A program made the translations under genes and the position numbers. The notes beneath the pieces were generated by a model, which saw only the letters and a list, made by a program, of their open reading frames with translations, had not been told where the DNA came from and searched no databases. Below are positions 6,727-15,829 of a DNA stretch of 64,000 bases, one piece after another. This DNA comes from S012-113 sp965368405 (lineage in GTDB: Bacteria; Bacteroidota; Bacteroidia; Cytophagales; Cyclobacteriaceae), in assembly GCA_965368405.1 (NCBI GenBank), contig CBDUMS010000002.1, positions 1 through 64,000 of the forward strand. The letters run 5' to 3'. How positions within the stretch are numbered: position 1 is the first letter of the stretch; each line of letters begins with the position of its first letter.

Positions 6727-9705
6727 ATGGAAACGCACAAGAGAATGAACAAGAGGAGTTGGGGGATTGATCCCAGCTTTAGGATGATGGGTCTGTTCGC
6801 TCTGCTACTTTTTTCTTTAGGCTCATACGCTCAAGACCGAGTTGTAACAGGTAAGGTTTTGGATGCGACTAATGGTGAGCCCGTACCGGGTGCAACTGTG
6901 CTCGAAAAAGGAACTCAGAACGGCGTGATAACTGACTTTGATGGTAATTTCAAAATTAGTCCGGGTCTGGACGCAGTTTTGGTTGTATCGTTTGTTGGTT
7001 ATGCTACCCAGGAGGTTACTGTTGGTTCACAAACTAACATCACAATATCTTTATCCGAAGATATTCAACAGTTGGCTGAAATAGTAGTAGTGGGATACGG
7101 TACCCAGGAGGCCAAAGATGTGACCGGTGTGGTTGCAACTGTAAAAACCGAAGACTTTAATAAAGGTCAGATAGCAAGTGCCGAAAACCTTATATCAGGT
7201 AAAGTGGCCGGTGTAACTATTACGCCAAGCACTGAGCCTGGAGGAGGATCTAAAATTAGAATACGAGGAGTTACTTCTTTAAACGGGGGACAAGAACCGT
7301 TATATGTGGTAGATGGTGTCATCCTCGATGCATCAGGTTATGGTGGAGGTAGAAACGGCCTAAACTTTATAAACCCTTCTGATATAGAAAGCATGACCAT
7401 TCTAAAGGATGCGTCTGCCTCAGCAATCTACGGTGCACGTGCCGCTGCCGGGGTAGTACTCATTACTACAAAGTCGGGTAAGTCGGGTAAGACACAACTT
7501 ACCTACGATGGCTCCTATGCGTTCTCGAATCCCAATATGGATTTTGGATTCTTGAGCCCATCAAACTTCAGAACTGTAGTAAATAATGAAGCGCCCCAGA
7601 TCATTCCATTACTGGGAGATGAAAATACAGTTTGGGTCGATGAAGCAGTACAGGCTGTGACCAGCCAAAACCACAATATCTCACTTAGCGGAGGTAATGA
7701 AAAAACAAGCTATGCGATTTCTTTTAATCATATGATTAATAATGGCGTTGTTAAGTACTCTCAGAATAAAATAACGCGTGCCAGTGTTAAACTTACGACT
7801 AAAGCCTATGACGAGAGTCTGATTATTTCATTCCAGCAACGTATCTCCTTTACAAAAGATAATTTTAGTAATAACGTTACAGGAACAGCCTTAACATTTG
7901 ATCCTACCAGACCGGTTTATGATACTGAAAACACACGCTGGGGAGGTTACTGGGAGTGGCAAAAAGGCCTGGCACCAGCAAACCCAGTCTCTACACTAGA
8001 TCAAATTAAAAACCTCGGAGAAACTAGGCGTAGCTTCACGGCTTTAAACGCTGAGTATAAGCTTCCTTTTGTAAAAGGTTTATCGATTAACTTAATCGCA
8101 TCTGCTGATTTTAGAGATGGTAAGATTCAGTATTTCCGCCCAACAACTCACCTTTCTGGTTTAGATAGCTTGGGTTATATGAATGTAGGTGCAAACAAAG
8201 CTCAAACGTTTAACCTTGAGCCGTATTTGTCATACAAGACACGATTCGAAGGGATTGATTCAGATTTTGAGATTATGGCAGGATATTCTTACCAGGAAGT
8301 AGGACAAGAGAGCTATGGTTATGAAGGAGGAAACATAAGTACCGATGTTTATGGTTTTTACGAGCCTTCGATTATAGATCCGGAACGATTGAAGCCTTGG
8401 AATATTAACCCTGTCGAAAATCAACTTCAAGCAGTTTACGGTAGAATTAATTTTTCATTCAAGGATAAGTATTTACTAACATCTAATATTCGTTACGATG
8501 GATCAACACGTTTTGGTCCTGATAACCGATATGGTGTATTTCCATCAGTTGCATTAGGATGGAGAGTGCTGGAAGAAGGATTTATGAGTGGTTTACAAAA
8601 CACATTCACTAACCTAAAGCTAAGAGTTGGTTGGGGGATGCTCGGAAATCAGGCCATTGGCGATTACCGCTATGAGAAATTTTATTTCCGTAGTTCAAAT
8701 ACTGCCCAATACCAATTTGGCGATACCTTTTATAATATGATTCGTCCAACAGGTGTTGATCCTGGAATCCGCTGGGAATCTACTTCTACAACCAATGTTG
8801 GTATTGACTATGGGATTCTAAATAACCGTTTAACCGGTACCATCGATTTCTATAATAAGTTAACATCTGCGCTACTTGCAGAGGTTGCCGTTCCTGCCTT
8901 TACCAATGTTAGTGATGCTGTAGTAACCAATGTAGCTGAGATGTATAATCGCGGTATTGAACTTGGTATTAATGGAGTTCTCTATGATCGCAACGATTTT
9001 GATTGGAGCATGCTCTTCAATGTAGCCTGGAACAAGAACCGCATTACCAAGCTTAATTTTGGTGGCGGAGAAGGTCCTGGACTTAATGTTGGAGGAATTA
9101 GTGGCGATGTAGGACAAACAATTAAAGTGTGGAAAGTAGGGCAGCCTTACGATGCATTTTATACCTATGTACGCGACCCAAATGGCGTAGCATTGGCCGG
9201 AGAAACCTATCAGGATGTAAACGATGATGGCGTTATTAACGAAGATGATTTACAAATAACAGGTAAGCCAGACGCTGATGTAATTATTGGACTAACCTCT
9301 AATATGCGTTACAAGAACTTTGGATTAACGTTCACGCTGAGAAGTAATATTGGAAACGAGGTGTATAATAATACGGCCTCAGCCAATGGCTTCTACGAGC
9401 AACTATTCCAGGGAGGTATAATCAATAATATCCATGAATCGGTTCTCGAAACGGGTTATAGCAGACGTCAATTAAAGTCTGATTTTTATGTTGAAAATGC
9501 CACTTTCGTGGTTTTAGATAACATTACCTTAAATTATAATTATTCGAAGCTCGACTGGATGAACCTTAGTGTTTATGGCACTGTTCAAAATCTTTTTACA
9601 ATTTCGGGATATAGTGGCCCTAACCCTGAAATTGGTGATGGAATAGACAACAATCTATTTCCAAGAGCGACTAATTTTATTGTTGGTTTAAACTTAAACT
9701 TCTAA
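6727..9705 (+). CDS. SusC/RagA-family TonB-dependent outer-membrane transporter
   Basis: This 992-residue protein has a signal peptide (hydrophobic core FALLLFSLGSYAQ, about 24-36). A carboxypeptidase-regulatory-like domain follows (about 40-115: VTGKVLDATNGEPVPGATV and VSFVGYATQEVTV), then the plug domain with the SusC signature PLYVVDGV and a 22-strand-type barrel ending in an aromatic residue (LNLNF). It imports maltooligosaccharides into the periplasm using TonB energy with SusD as its lid. ATG at 6727 gives a long n-region; ATG at 6745 (MNKRSWG) is an alternative start. SusD begins 11 bases after the stop, so the two are cotranscribed. No LacI palindrome was found in the 230 bases upstream, so control may come from read-through or from another signal. 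Confidence 0.95.
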   Translation: METHKRMNKRSWGIDPSFRMMGLFALLLFSLGSYAQDRVVTGKVLDATNGEPVPGATVLEKGTQNGVITDFDGNFKISPGLDAVLVVSFVGYATQEVTVGSQTNITISLSEDIQQLAEIVVVGYGTQEAKDVTGVVATVKTEDFNKGQIASAENLISGKVAGVTITPSTEPGGGSKIRIRGVTSLNGGQEPLYVVDGVILDASGYGGGRNGLNFINPSDIESMTILKDASASAIYGARAAAGVVLITTKSGKSGKTQLTYDGSYAFSNPNMDFGFLSPSNFRTVVNNEAPQIIPLLGDENTVWVDEAVQAVTSQNHNISLSGGNEKTSYAISFNHMINNGVVKYSQNKITRASVKLTTKAYDESLIISFQQRISFTKDNFSNNVTGTALTFDPTRPVYDTENTRWGGYWEWQKGLAPANPVSTLDQIKNLGETRRSFTALNAEYKLPFVKGLSINLIASADFRDGKIQYFRPTTHLSGLDSLGYMNVGANKAQTFNLEPYLSYKTRFEGIDSDFEIMAGYSYQEVGQESYGYEGGNISTDVYGFYEPSIIDPERLKPWNINPVENQLQAVYGRINFSFKDKYLLTSNIRYDGSTRFGPDNRYGVFPSVALGWRVLEEGFMSGLQNTFTNLKLRVGWGMLGNQAIGDYRYEKFYFRSSNTAQYQFGDTFYNMIRPTGVDPGIRWESTSTTNVGIDYGILNNRLTGTIDFYNKLTSALLAEVAVPAFTNVSDAVVTNVAEMYNRGIELGINGVLYDRNDFDWSMLFNVAWNKNRITKLNFGGGEGPGLNVGGISGDVGQTIKVWKVGQPYDAFYTYVRDPNGVALAGETYQDVNDDGVINEDDLQITGKPDADVIIGLTSNMRYKNFGLTFTLRSNIGNEVYNNTASANGFYEQLFQGGIINNIHESVLETGYSRRQLKSDFYVENATFVVLDNITLNYNYSKLDWMNLSVYGTVQNLFTISGYSGPNPEIGDGIDNNLFPRATNFIVGLNLNF

Positions 9706-9716
9706 ACTAAAAAACG

Positions 9717-11282
9717 ATGAAAAGATTAATATTTATTTTAACGATCGCATCAGTCGCGTTTAGTTGTACAGATTTGAACTTAAGCCCTAAAAATGGCTTA
9801 GTGGCAGACTTTACCTTTATTGATGTAGATTCGTATAAGCAGTATATGGCAAAAGTTTACGGCGCTTATATGCTCACAGGCCAAAATGGTCCTGCTGGCG
9901 ATGCCGATTTATCCTTAGTGAACGATGAAGGTTTTACCAGTTATATGCGGGCTTATTGGAAAGCACAGCAGATTACAACGGATGAAACTCATCTTACGTG
10001 GACAGACGGGGGGATTCAGGATATGAATTTTCACCAATGGACTTCAGAAAACCAGTTTGTAAAAGTATTGTACTATAGACTGGCCTTAATAATATCGCTC
10101 TCAAATGACTTTCTTGCTCAGGCTACACCAGAAAAGATGGCTGAAAAGGGTTTTACTCCTACCGAAATTGCAGAAATCAATGGATTTAGCGACGAGGTGC
10201 GCTTTTTAAGAGCAATGGCCTATTGGCATGGATTAGATTTATTCAGAAATATACCCTTGGTTACAGCGATTACCACAGAGCCACCATCACAAGCTTCTCC
10301 TCAGGAAATCTTCGATTTTATTGAATCGGAACTTAATGAGCTAGAGGCTTCACTGCCTGCCCCTCAGGCCAACGAATATGGCCGAGTGGATAAAGCAGCG
10401 GTTTGGATGGTTAAAGCCAAGCTTTACTTGAATGCTGAGGTTTATATAGGACAGGATAGATATACTGAGTGTCTGACCGAAGTAAACAAAGTAATTAGTG
10501 GTCCATACTCTTTGAACCCTAACTATTTACAGAATTACATGGCAGATAACGCGACTTCAAATGAGTTGATCTTCAATTTTACTTCAGATGGTGTTAGCTC
10601 TCAAACCTGGGGAGGTACCACTTTCTTGGTTCATTCTGCGATTTTAGACCCTATGGTACCTGCAGATTACGGCGTTGATGCTGGATGGAATGGACCAAGG
10701 GCTACAAGTGTATTTGTAAATAAGTTCGCAGATATTACAGGCGCAACGGATAAGAGAGCAATATTTTATACACAAGGTAGAAATATTGTTATCGACGAGC
10801 CCAACAATAATGCGTCTTTTGGGGGCTATGGTGTTCCAAAGTATGTGAACCTTTATTCCGATGGAAGTGCGGGAGCAAACCAAACTTTTGTTGATACCGA
10901 CTGGCCTGTATTCAGATTAGGAGATGCCTATCTTATGTACGCAGAGGCTGTACTACGTGGCGGTACTGGCGGTGATGCTGGAACTGCACTAGGCTATATT
11001 AATATGTTGCGTGAGCGCGCATATGGTGATAATTCGGGCAATATTACTGCACCAGAGCTATCCCTTGATTTTATTCTAGATGAACGATCTCGAGAAATGT
11101 ATTGGGAGGCAAGTCGAAGAATGGACCTGATTCGTTTTAATCAATTTACGACGAGCGGCATTTGGCCTTGGAAAGGTAATGATCCTAATGGTGTTACTAC
11201 CGATGCCAAATATGACATTTTTCCGATCCCTGCTACTGATTTGGCTGCAAATCCAAATCTTATCCAGAACCCGGGATACTAA
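9717..11282 (+). CDS. SusD/RagB-family nutrient-binding outer-membrane lipoprotein
   Basis: This 521-residue lipoprotein (lipobox VAFSC, Cys 17) has the SusD fold signs: TPR-like helices in the first half (EVRFLRAMAYWHGLDLFRNIPLV near 160-182, a family hallmark) and the C-terminal RagB/SusD region (YLMYAEAVLRGG, LDERSREMYWEASRRMDLIRF). It is the surface-exposed, substrate-binding lid of the SusC transporter. It lies 11 bases after susC and is followed by a terminator, so susCD is a two-gene unit. Binding of starch fragments is inferred from the neighbouring amylases; the binding-site aromatics were not identified individually. Confidence 0.95.
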   Translation: MKRLIFILTIASVAFSCTDLNLSPKNGLVADFTFIDVDSYKQYMAKVYGAYMLTGQNGPAGDADLSLVNDEGFTSYMRAYWKAQQITTDETHLTWTDGGIQDMNFHQWTSENQFVKVLYYRLALIISLSNDFLAQATPEKMAEKGFTPTEIAEINGFSDEVRFLRAMAYWHGLDLFRNIPLVTAITTEPPSQASPQEIFDFIESELNELEASLPAPQANEYGRVDKAAVWMVKAKLYLNAEVYIGQDRYTECLTEVNKVISGPYSLNPNYLQNYMADNATSNELIFNFTSDGVSSQTWGGTTFLVHSAILDPMVPADYGVDAGWNGPRATSVFVNKFADITGATDKRAIFYTQGRNIVIDEPNNNASFGGYGVPKYVNLYSDGSAGANQTFVDTDWPVFRLGDAYLMYAEAVLRGGTGGDAGTALGYINMLRERAYGDNSGNITAPELSLDFILDERSREMYWEASRRMDLIRFNQFTTSGIWPWKGNDPNGVTTDAKYDIFPIPATDLAANPNLIQNPGY

Positions 11283-11320
11283 ATTTGCTAAGCCCATGAA
11301 GCTTAGTTAACAATTTTTGA

Positions 11321-11359
11321 GGGGCAGTGTTTTGTTTAACTTTACACTGTCCCTTTTTT
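11321..11359 (+). terminator. Intrinsic terminator after susD
   Basis: GGGGCAGTGT and ACACTGTCCC pair over ten positions with one G-U, around a 13-base loop, followed by six T. It separates susCD from the amylase genes, perhaps as a partial stop that lowers amylase expression. Confidence 0.75.
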
Positions 11360-11392
11360 GTACTCTAAAATAGATTTTCGCAGTATACTTCT

Positions 11393-14185
11393 ATGAAAAA
11401 ACTGGTTTTAATATTTTCAACGTTTGTTGTATCGATCTCTACCCTAGCTCAGGTAACAATAGAGCCACGCTGTTTTAGCGATACCGATGAAATTGTCATT
11501 ACTTATGACGCGACAAAAGGAACCTCCGGTTTGGTTGGCGCATCGAAAGTATATATGCACTCGGGAGTTATTACAGATTCTCCAACAGGAACTAGCTGGC
11601 AATATGTAATTGGTAATTGGGCTCAGGATGACGGGATTGGCGAAATGTCAAAAGTTGAAGGCCAGTCGAACCTTTGGGAGATTACACTTACCCCACGAGC
11701 ATATTATAATGTGCCGGAAGCAACCAATATTTATCGTTTAGCCATGGTTTTTCGTAATGCCGATGGTAGCAAAGAAGGTAAATCAGATGCAGGAGGTGAT
11801 ATTTTTATAGATTTAGCTACCAACCCTGTGAGTTTACAAGTGCAATCTGCACCACCTTTACTAGTTAATAATGGCGAGACCATAAGCTTTGAGGCAGTTA
11901 CATGCAGCAATGCAGTGTATACTTTATATATCGATGAGATAATAGAGACAACAGTTTCAGGAGAAGATAGTTTTGTATATGATTATGTAGTTACTCAAGC
12001 GGAAGGATCCGTGGTATCTGGAAAATTGGAGGCAACAGTTGGTGAACTTACCGAAACCTATGAATTTACATATTCTGTAAGGCTGCCGGCTGTCGATGCC
12101 CCAAGACCTGCAGGAATAATTGATGGTATTAACTACCTGGCCGACCCTTCTAAAGTTATCCTATCGCTATGGGCTCCGACGAAGACATCAGTTTATGTCG
12201 TTGGCGATTTCAATGACTGGGAGGTGAGCGCTGCATATCAAATGAAACGTGATGCTGAACACTTCTGGATAGAGCTTACCGGTCTTACATCGGGAAACGA
12301 ATATGCTTATCAGTATTGGATTGATGAGTCAATCTGGATTGCTGACCCTTATGCGGATAAAATATTGGATCCTGATGATAAATGGATTCCCGAAGCCACC
12401 TATCCTAATCTTAAAGAGTTTCCAGAGAAAGCAATGCATGGCAATTGGTATTTTAATCGGGCTGCAGTTCTTCAGACAGCGCAAGAGCCTTACGTCTGGC
12501 AGAATACGGACTTCGAAAAACCTAAAAAGGAAAATTTGGTTATCTATGAATTACTCGTTAGAGACTTTTTAGGAGAAGATAATATGAATTATCAGGCACT
12601 TATTGACACTCTTGATTATCTGGAGAATATGGGCATTAATGCCATTGAATTGATGCCAATAATGGAATTTAATGGGAATGACAGTTGGGGTTATAATCCA
12701 ACTTTTATGTTAGCGGTTGATAAAGCCTATGGTACAAAAAATGATTTAAAGGAATTTATTGATGAATGCCATGGTCGAGGAATGGCAGTAATTTTAGACA
12801 TGGTGATGAACCAAAACGATGCCCCATCTCCTTATGCAATGATGTCATTCGATTTTCCCGCATTTAAACCAACCAGTACCAATGTATGGTTTAACCGCGA
12901 CGCAAAACATCCATTTAATGTGTTTTTCGATATTAATCATGAAAGTGAGTATACAAAAGCATGGTTAGATACGGTTAACCATTATTGGTTGAATGAATTC
13001 CAATTCGATGGGTATCGGTTTGATCTATCAAAAGGCTTTACACAAAAGAATTCTGGTGATAATGTAGGACTTTGGGGGCAGAAGGATGATTCGCGAATAG
13101 CAATTCTGAAACGGATGGCGGATGAAATTTGGTCCCACACTCCGGACGCATATGTAATCTTAGAGCATTTTGCTGATAATAACGAGGAGAAAATCCTGTC
13201 AGATTATGGTATGATGTTATGGGGAAATATGCATTATGACTATAAAGAAGCTAATTTAGGCTACGCGGCAGGTAAATCTATTGGTAGTGCATACTTTGAA
13301 AACCGAGGCTGGAACGAGAATGCGGTAGTGGCCTATATGGAGAGTCACGACGAGGAACGCCAGTTTTATGAAATCCCTAAGTACGGTGCGAGTTCTGGTA
13401 CTTATGATATACAAGAATTTAGCATAGGTTTACAAAGATTAAAGTTAACTGCGACCTTCTTCTTCACTGTTCCGGGCCCGAAATTGCTCTGGCAGTTCGG
13501 AGAATTTGGCTATGATATTCCAATAGATGAAAACGGTAGAACAGGAAGGAAGCCAACAAAATGGGAATACCTCGATGACCCTTTGCGCAATAATGTCTTA
13601 AAAACCTACCAGGAATTAATCGGCTTACGAGAAAAGTATGATGTATTTACGGAAGGGGACTTTAGCTGGACTCCAGGAGGAGTATTTAAGTCAATTCATA
13701 CGACTAAAGCGGACACCAATGTTACAATAGTTGGTAATTTCGATGTAATTCCAGTTGAAGGGAATCCAGCATTTCAACATACGGGAACATGGTATGATTT
13801 CTTTTCTGGAAAAGAGATTACTGTTACCGACATTAATGCAACACTATATCTTAACCCTGGCGTTTTCCATATTTATACCGACAAGAAGCTACACGAGCCG
13901 GAGTCAGATATCATCACTAGCTTGGAGGTTGAGAATCTTCTTAGTGGCGTTAGCGTTTACCCAAACCCTACAACAGGTCGATTAAATATCAATCTGCCTG
14001 ATCACATGGACACAAGGAGTTGCGAATGGGTCGTAATAGATATTTTTGGCAAGGAATTAATGCGAGGGAGTTCATCAATACCAAATAGTCTTACACTGGA
14101 AACAGGGAATTTACCTATTGGTCTCTATTCAGTTGAGATTATGGCCGGTAGCACCTCTTTTAATGCCAGATTTATTAGAGAATAA
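11393..14185 (+). CDS. Secreted multidomain GH13 amylase/pullulanase with T9SS C-terminal sorting domain
   Basis: This 930-residue protein has a Sec signal peptide (MKKLVLIFSTFVVSISTLAQ), two N-terminal beta domains (about 21-230), a CBM48/E-set domain (about 240-335, VYVVGDFNDWEV) and a GH13 barrel from about 383. Catalytic residues are nucleophile Asp544 (DGYRFDLSKGF), acid Glu591 (VILEHFAD) and Asp653 (ESHDEERQ). Region I reads LDMVMNQND, with Gln474 where GH13 normally has His. The last 80 residues form a type IX sorting domain (VSVYPNPTTGRLNI, then NLPIGLYSVEI), so the enzyme is exported across the outer membrane. The CBM48-barrel order resembles branching, debranching and pullulanase enzymes. 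It probably makes the first extracellular cuts in starch or glycogen. It is followed two bases later by another GH13 gene. Confidence 0.92.
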   Translation: MKKLVLIFSTFVVSISTLAQVTIEPRCFSDTDEIVITYDATKGTSGLVGASKVYMHSGVITDSPTGTSWQYVIGNWAQDDGIGEMSKVEGQSNLWEITLTPRAYYNVPEATNIYRLAMVFRNADGSKEGKSDAGGDIFIDLATNPVSLQVQSAPPLLVNNGETISFEAVTCSNAVYTLYIDEIIETTVSGEDSFVYDYVVTQAEGSVVSGKLEATVGELTETYEFTYSVRLPAVDAPRPAGIIDGINYLADPSKVILSLWAPTKTSVYVVGDFNDWEVSAAYQMKRDAEHFWIELTGLTSGNEYAYQYWIDESIWIADPYADKILDPDDKWIPEATYPNLKEFPEKAMHGNWYFNRAAVLQTAQEPYVWQNTDFEKPKKENLVIYELLVRDFLGEDNMNYQALIDTLDYLENMGINAIELMPIMEFNGNDSWGYNPTFMLAVDKAYGTKNDLKEFIDECHGRGMAVILDMVMNQNDAPSPYAMMSFDFPAFKPTSTNVWFNRDAKHPFNVFFDINHESEYTKAWLDTVNHYWLNEFQFDGYRFDLSKGFTQKNSGDNVGLWGQKDDSRIAILKRMADEIWSHTPDAYVILEHFADNNEEKILSDYGMMLWGNMHYDYKEANLGYAAGKSIGSAYFENRGWNENAVVAYMESHDEERQFYEIPKYGASSGTYDIQEFSIGLQRLKLTATFFFTVPGPKLLWQFGEFGYDIPIDENGRTGRKPTKWEYLDDPLRNNVLKTYQELIGLREKYDVFTEGDFSWTPGGVFKSIHTTKADTNVTIVGNFDVIPVEGNPAFQHTGTWYDFFSGKEITVTDINATLYLNPGVFHIYTDKKLHEPESDIITSLEVENLLSGVSVYPNPTTGRLNINLPDHMDTRSCEWVVIDIFGKELMRGSSSIPNSLTLETGNLPIGLYSVEIMAGSTSFNARFIRE

Positions 14186-14187
14186 TT

Positions 14188-15732
14188 ATGCCCAGTTATT
14201 CGTGGCTATCGCTCATAATAACAGGGCTATTTATTGGATCCTGTAGCGAAGAGAAAATGCCCAATAGTACAGATATTTGGCCAAATGGGACTACCTACGA
14301 GATTTTCGTGCAATCCTTTGCAGATTCCAACGGTGATGGGATAGGTGATATTCCCGGGATGACAAGCAAATTAGATTATTTAGCAGATCTCGGTATTCAA
14401 GCAATTTGGCTAATGCCTATTCATCCTTCACCTAGCTATCATAAATATGATGTTACGGACTACTATGCCATTCATCCCGATTACGGAACTCTTGAAGACT
14501 TTAGGTCATTTGTTGAAGAAGCACATCAACGAAAAATTAAAGTAATCATGGATCTTGTGGTAAATCATACATCGTGGGATCACCCATGGTTTATGGAATC
14601 GAAGCGAGGTAAGGAGAACCCCTTCAGGAATTATTATGTATGGGAAGATATTGAGGTGATTAAAGACCAAATTGCAAAAAAGGAAGTTACTCTAGATTCC
14701 GATAATTTAACTCAATGGCACCGAAGCGAAGGGAATGAAGAGTATTACTATGGTTTTTTCTATAAGGGAATGCCCGATCTTAATTTTGATAATAGAGAGG
14801 TGCGCGAAGAGATTCTTAGGATAGGTAAATATTGGATCGACGAGTTTAGTGTTGATGGTTATCGCTTAGACGCGGCCGGACATGTTTTTCCTGATGAACG
14901 AGCAATCGATAGTCATCTGTGGTGGCAAGAATTTGGAGCTGCAATGCGGAGGCAAAACCCTAATATTTATTTGGTAGGAGAGGTATGGGGGGCGTCGGAA
15001 GAGATTGCCCCTTATATGAAGGGACTACGCTCAATGTTTAATTTTAATTTTTATCATGCTTTAAATAGAAGTATCGTCAAGGAAACAAATACAGGGTTAA
15101 TCGACTCATTAATTGTCTCGTACGAAATGTACAAAGATGTGGAACGAGAATTTTGTGATGCAATATTTGTAAATAATCATGATAGAACTCGCCTAATTGA
15201 TGATGTCGAAGGGAATGTGCAAAAATCGCAATTGGCTACGGCAATAATTCTAACGCTACCGGGCATGCCCTATATCTATTATGGCGATGAAATTGCTATG
15301 AGAGGCAAGAAGCCAGATGAATATATCCGTGAACCGTTTCTATGGGAACAAAAAGGATTGGCCCCTGAGCAAACCTCGTGGATCGAACCTGTAAATAGCA
15401 CTTACGAAACCGTTAAACCTTTGTCTGAACAACGAAATGATCCATTATCAACGTATTCAGTCTATAAGCACTGGATAGGGCTACGCAATCAGAATTCAAT
15501 CCTAAGAACCGGAGCCCTAGAGTCGTTAAGCCTACCAAGTTATTTCGTTGGATATAAGCGTTTTTCCAAGGAAAAATCACTAGTAATAATTCATAATATT
15601 TCGAATCAAAACCAGACTCTGAATTTAGAAAATATAACTCACAAAGGGACTATTTCTTCATTTAACAATCGGGTTATGCTGCAGAACAATATATTGGAAT
15701 TACCGCCATACAGCTCCGTGGTTCTGGAATAA
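14188..15732 (+). CDS. GH13 alpha-glucosidase/amylase lipoprotein
   Basis: This 514-residue protein starts two bases after the T9SS amylase, so the pair is cotranscribed. Lipobox FIGSC puts the lipid on Cys 19, followed by SEEKMP; the acids at +3 and +4 hint at surface exposure, which would parallel SusG (inference). The GH13 barrel begins at once (YEIFVQSFADSNGDGIGD, 37-54). Region I is MDLVVNHTSWDH, the nucleophile is Asp228 (DGYRLDAAGH), the acid Glu265 (LVGEVWG) and the third acid Asp332 (NNHDRTRL). The QSFxDSNGDGIGD motif is typical of the oligo-1,6-glucosidase/trehalose-synthase/alpha-glucosidase branch and of maltogenic amylases. Specificity is therefore open between alpha-amylase and alpha-glucosidase. 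No binding modules are present. Confidence 0.92.
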   Translation: MPSYSWLSLIITGLFIGSCSEEKMPNSTDIWPNGTTYEIFVQSFADSNGDGIGDIPGMTSKLDYLADLGIQAIWLMPIHPSPSYHKYDVTDYYAIHPDYGTLEDFRSFVEEAHQRKIKVIMDLVVNHTSWDHPWFMESKRGKENPFRNYYVWEDIEVIKDQIAKKEVTLDSDNLTQWHRSEGNEEYYYGFFYKGMPDLNFDNREVREEILRIGKYWIDEFSVDGYRLDAAGHVFPDERAIDSHLWWQEFGAAMRRQNPNIYLVGEVWGASEEIAPYMKGLRSMFNFNFYHALNRSIVKETNTGLIDSLIVSYEMYKDVEREFCDAIFVNNHDRTRLIDDVEGNVQKSQLATAIILTLPGMPYIYYGDEIAMRGKKPDEYIREPFLWEQKGLAPEQTSWIEPVNSTYETVKPLSEQRNDPLSTYSVYKHWIGLRNQNSILRTGALESLSLPSYFVGYKRFSKEKSLVIIHNISNQNQTLNLENITHKGTISSFNNRVMLQNNILELPPYSSVVLE

Positions 15733-15829
15733 TTGGCCAAAATATTTCTCACGATTTTAGTGGATAACTCGTACCTTCGCAATAGGGTATAGGCCCTTTA
15801 AAATATACGTTTTAATATAATAGATAATT

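Noticed and set aside
12303..12572. Open frame overlapping the T9SS amylase in another reading frame
   Set aside because: The amylase reads through in frame with all catalytic motifs, so this is a shadow.
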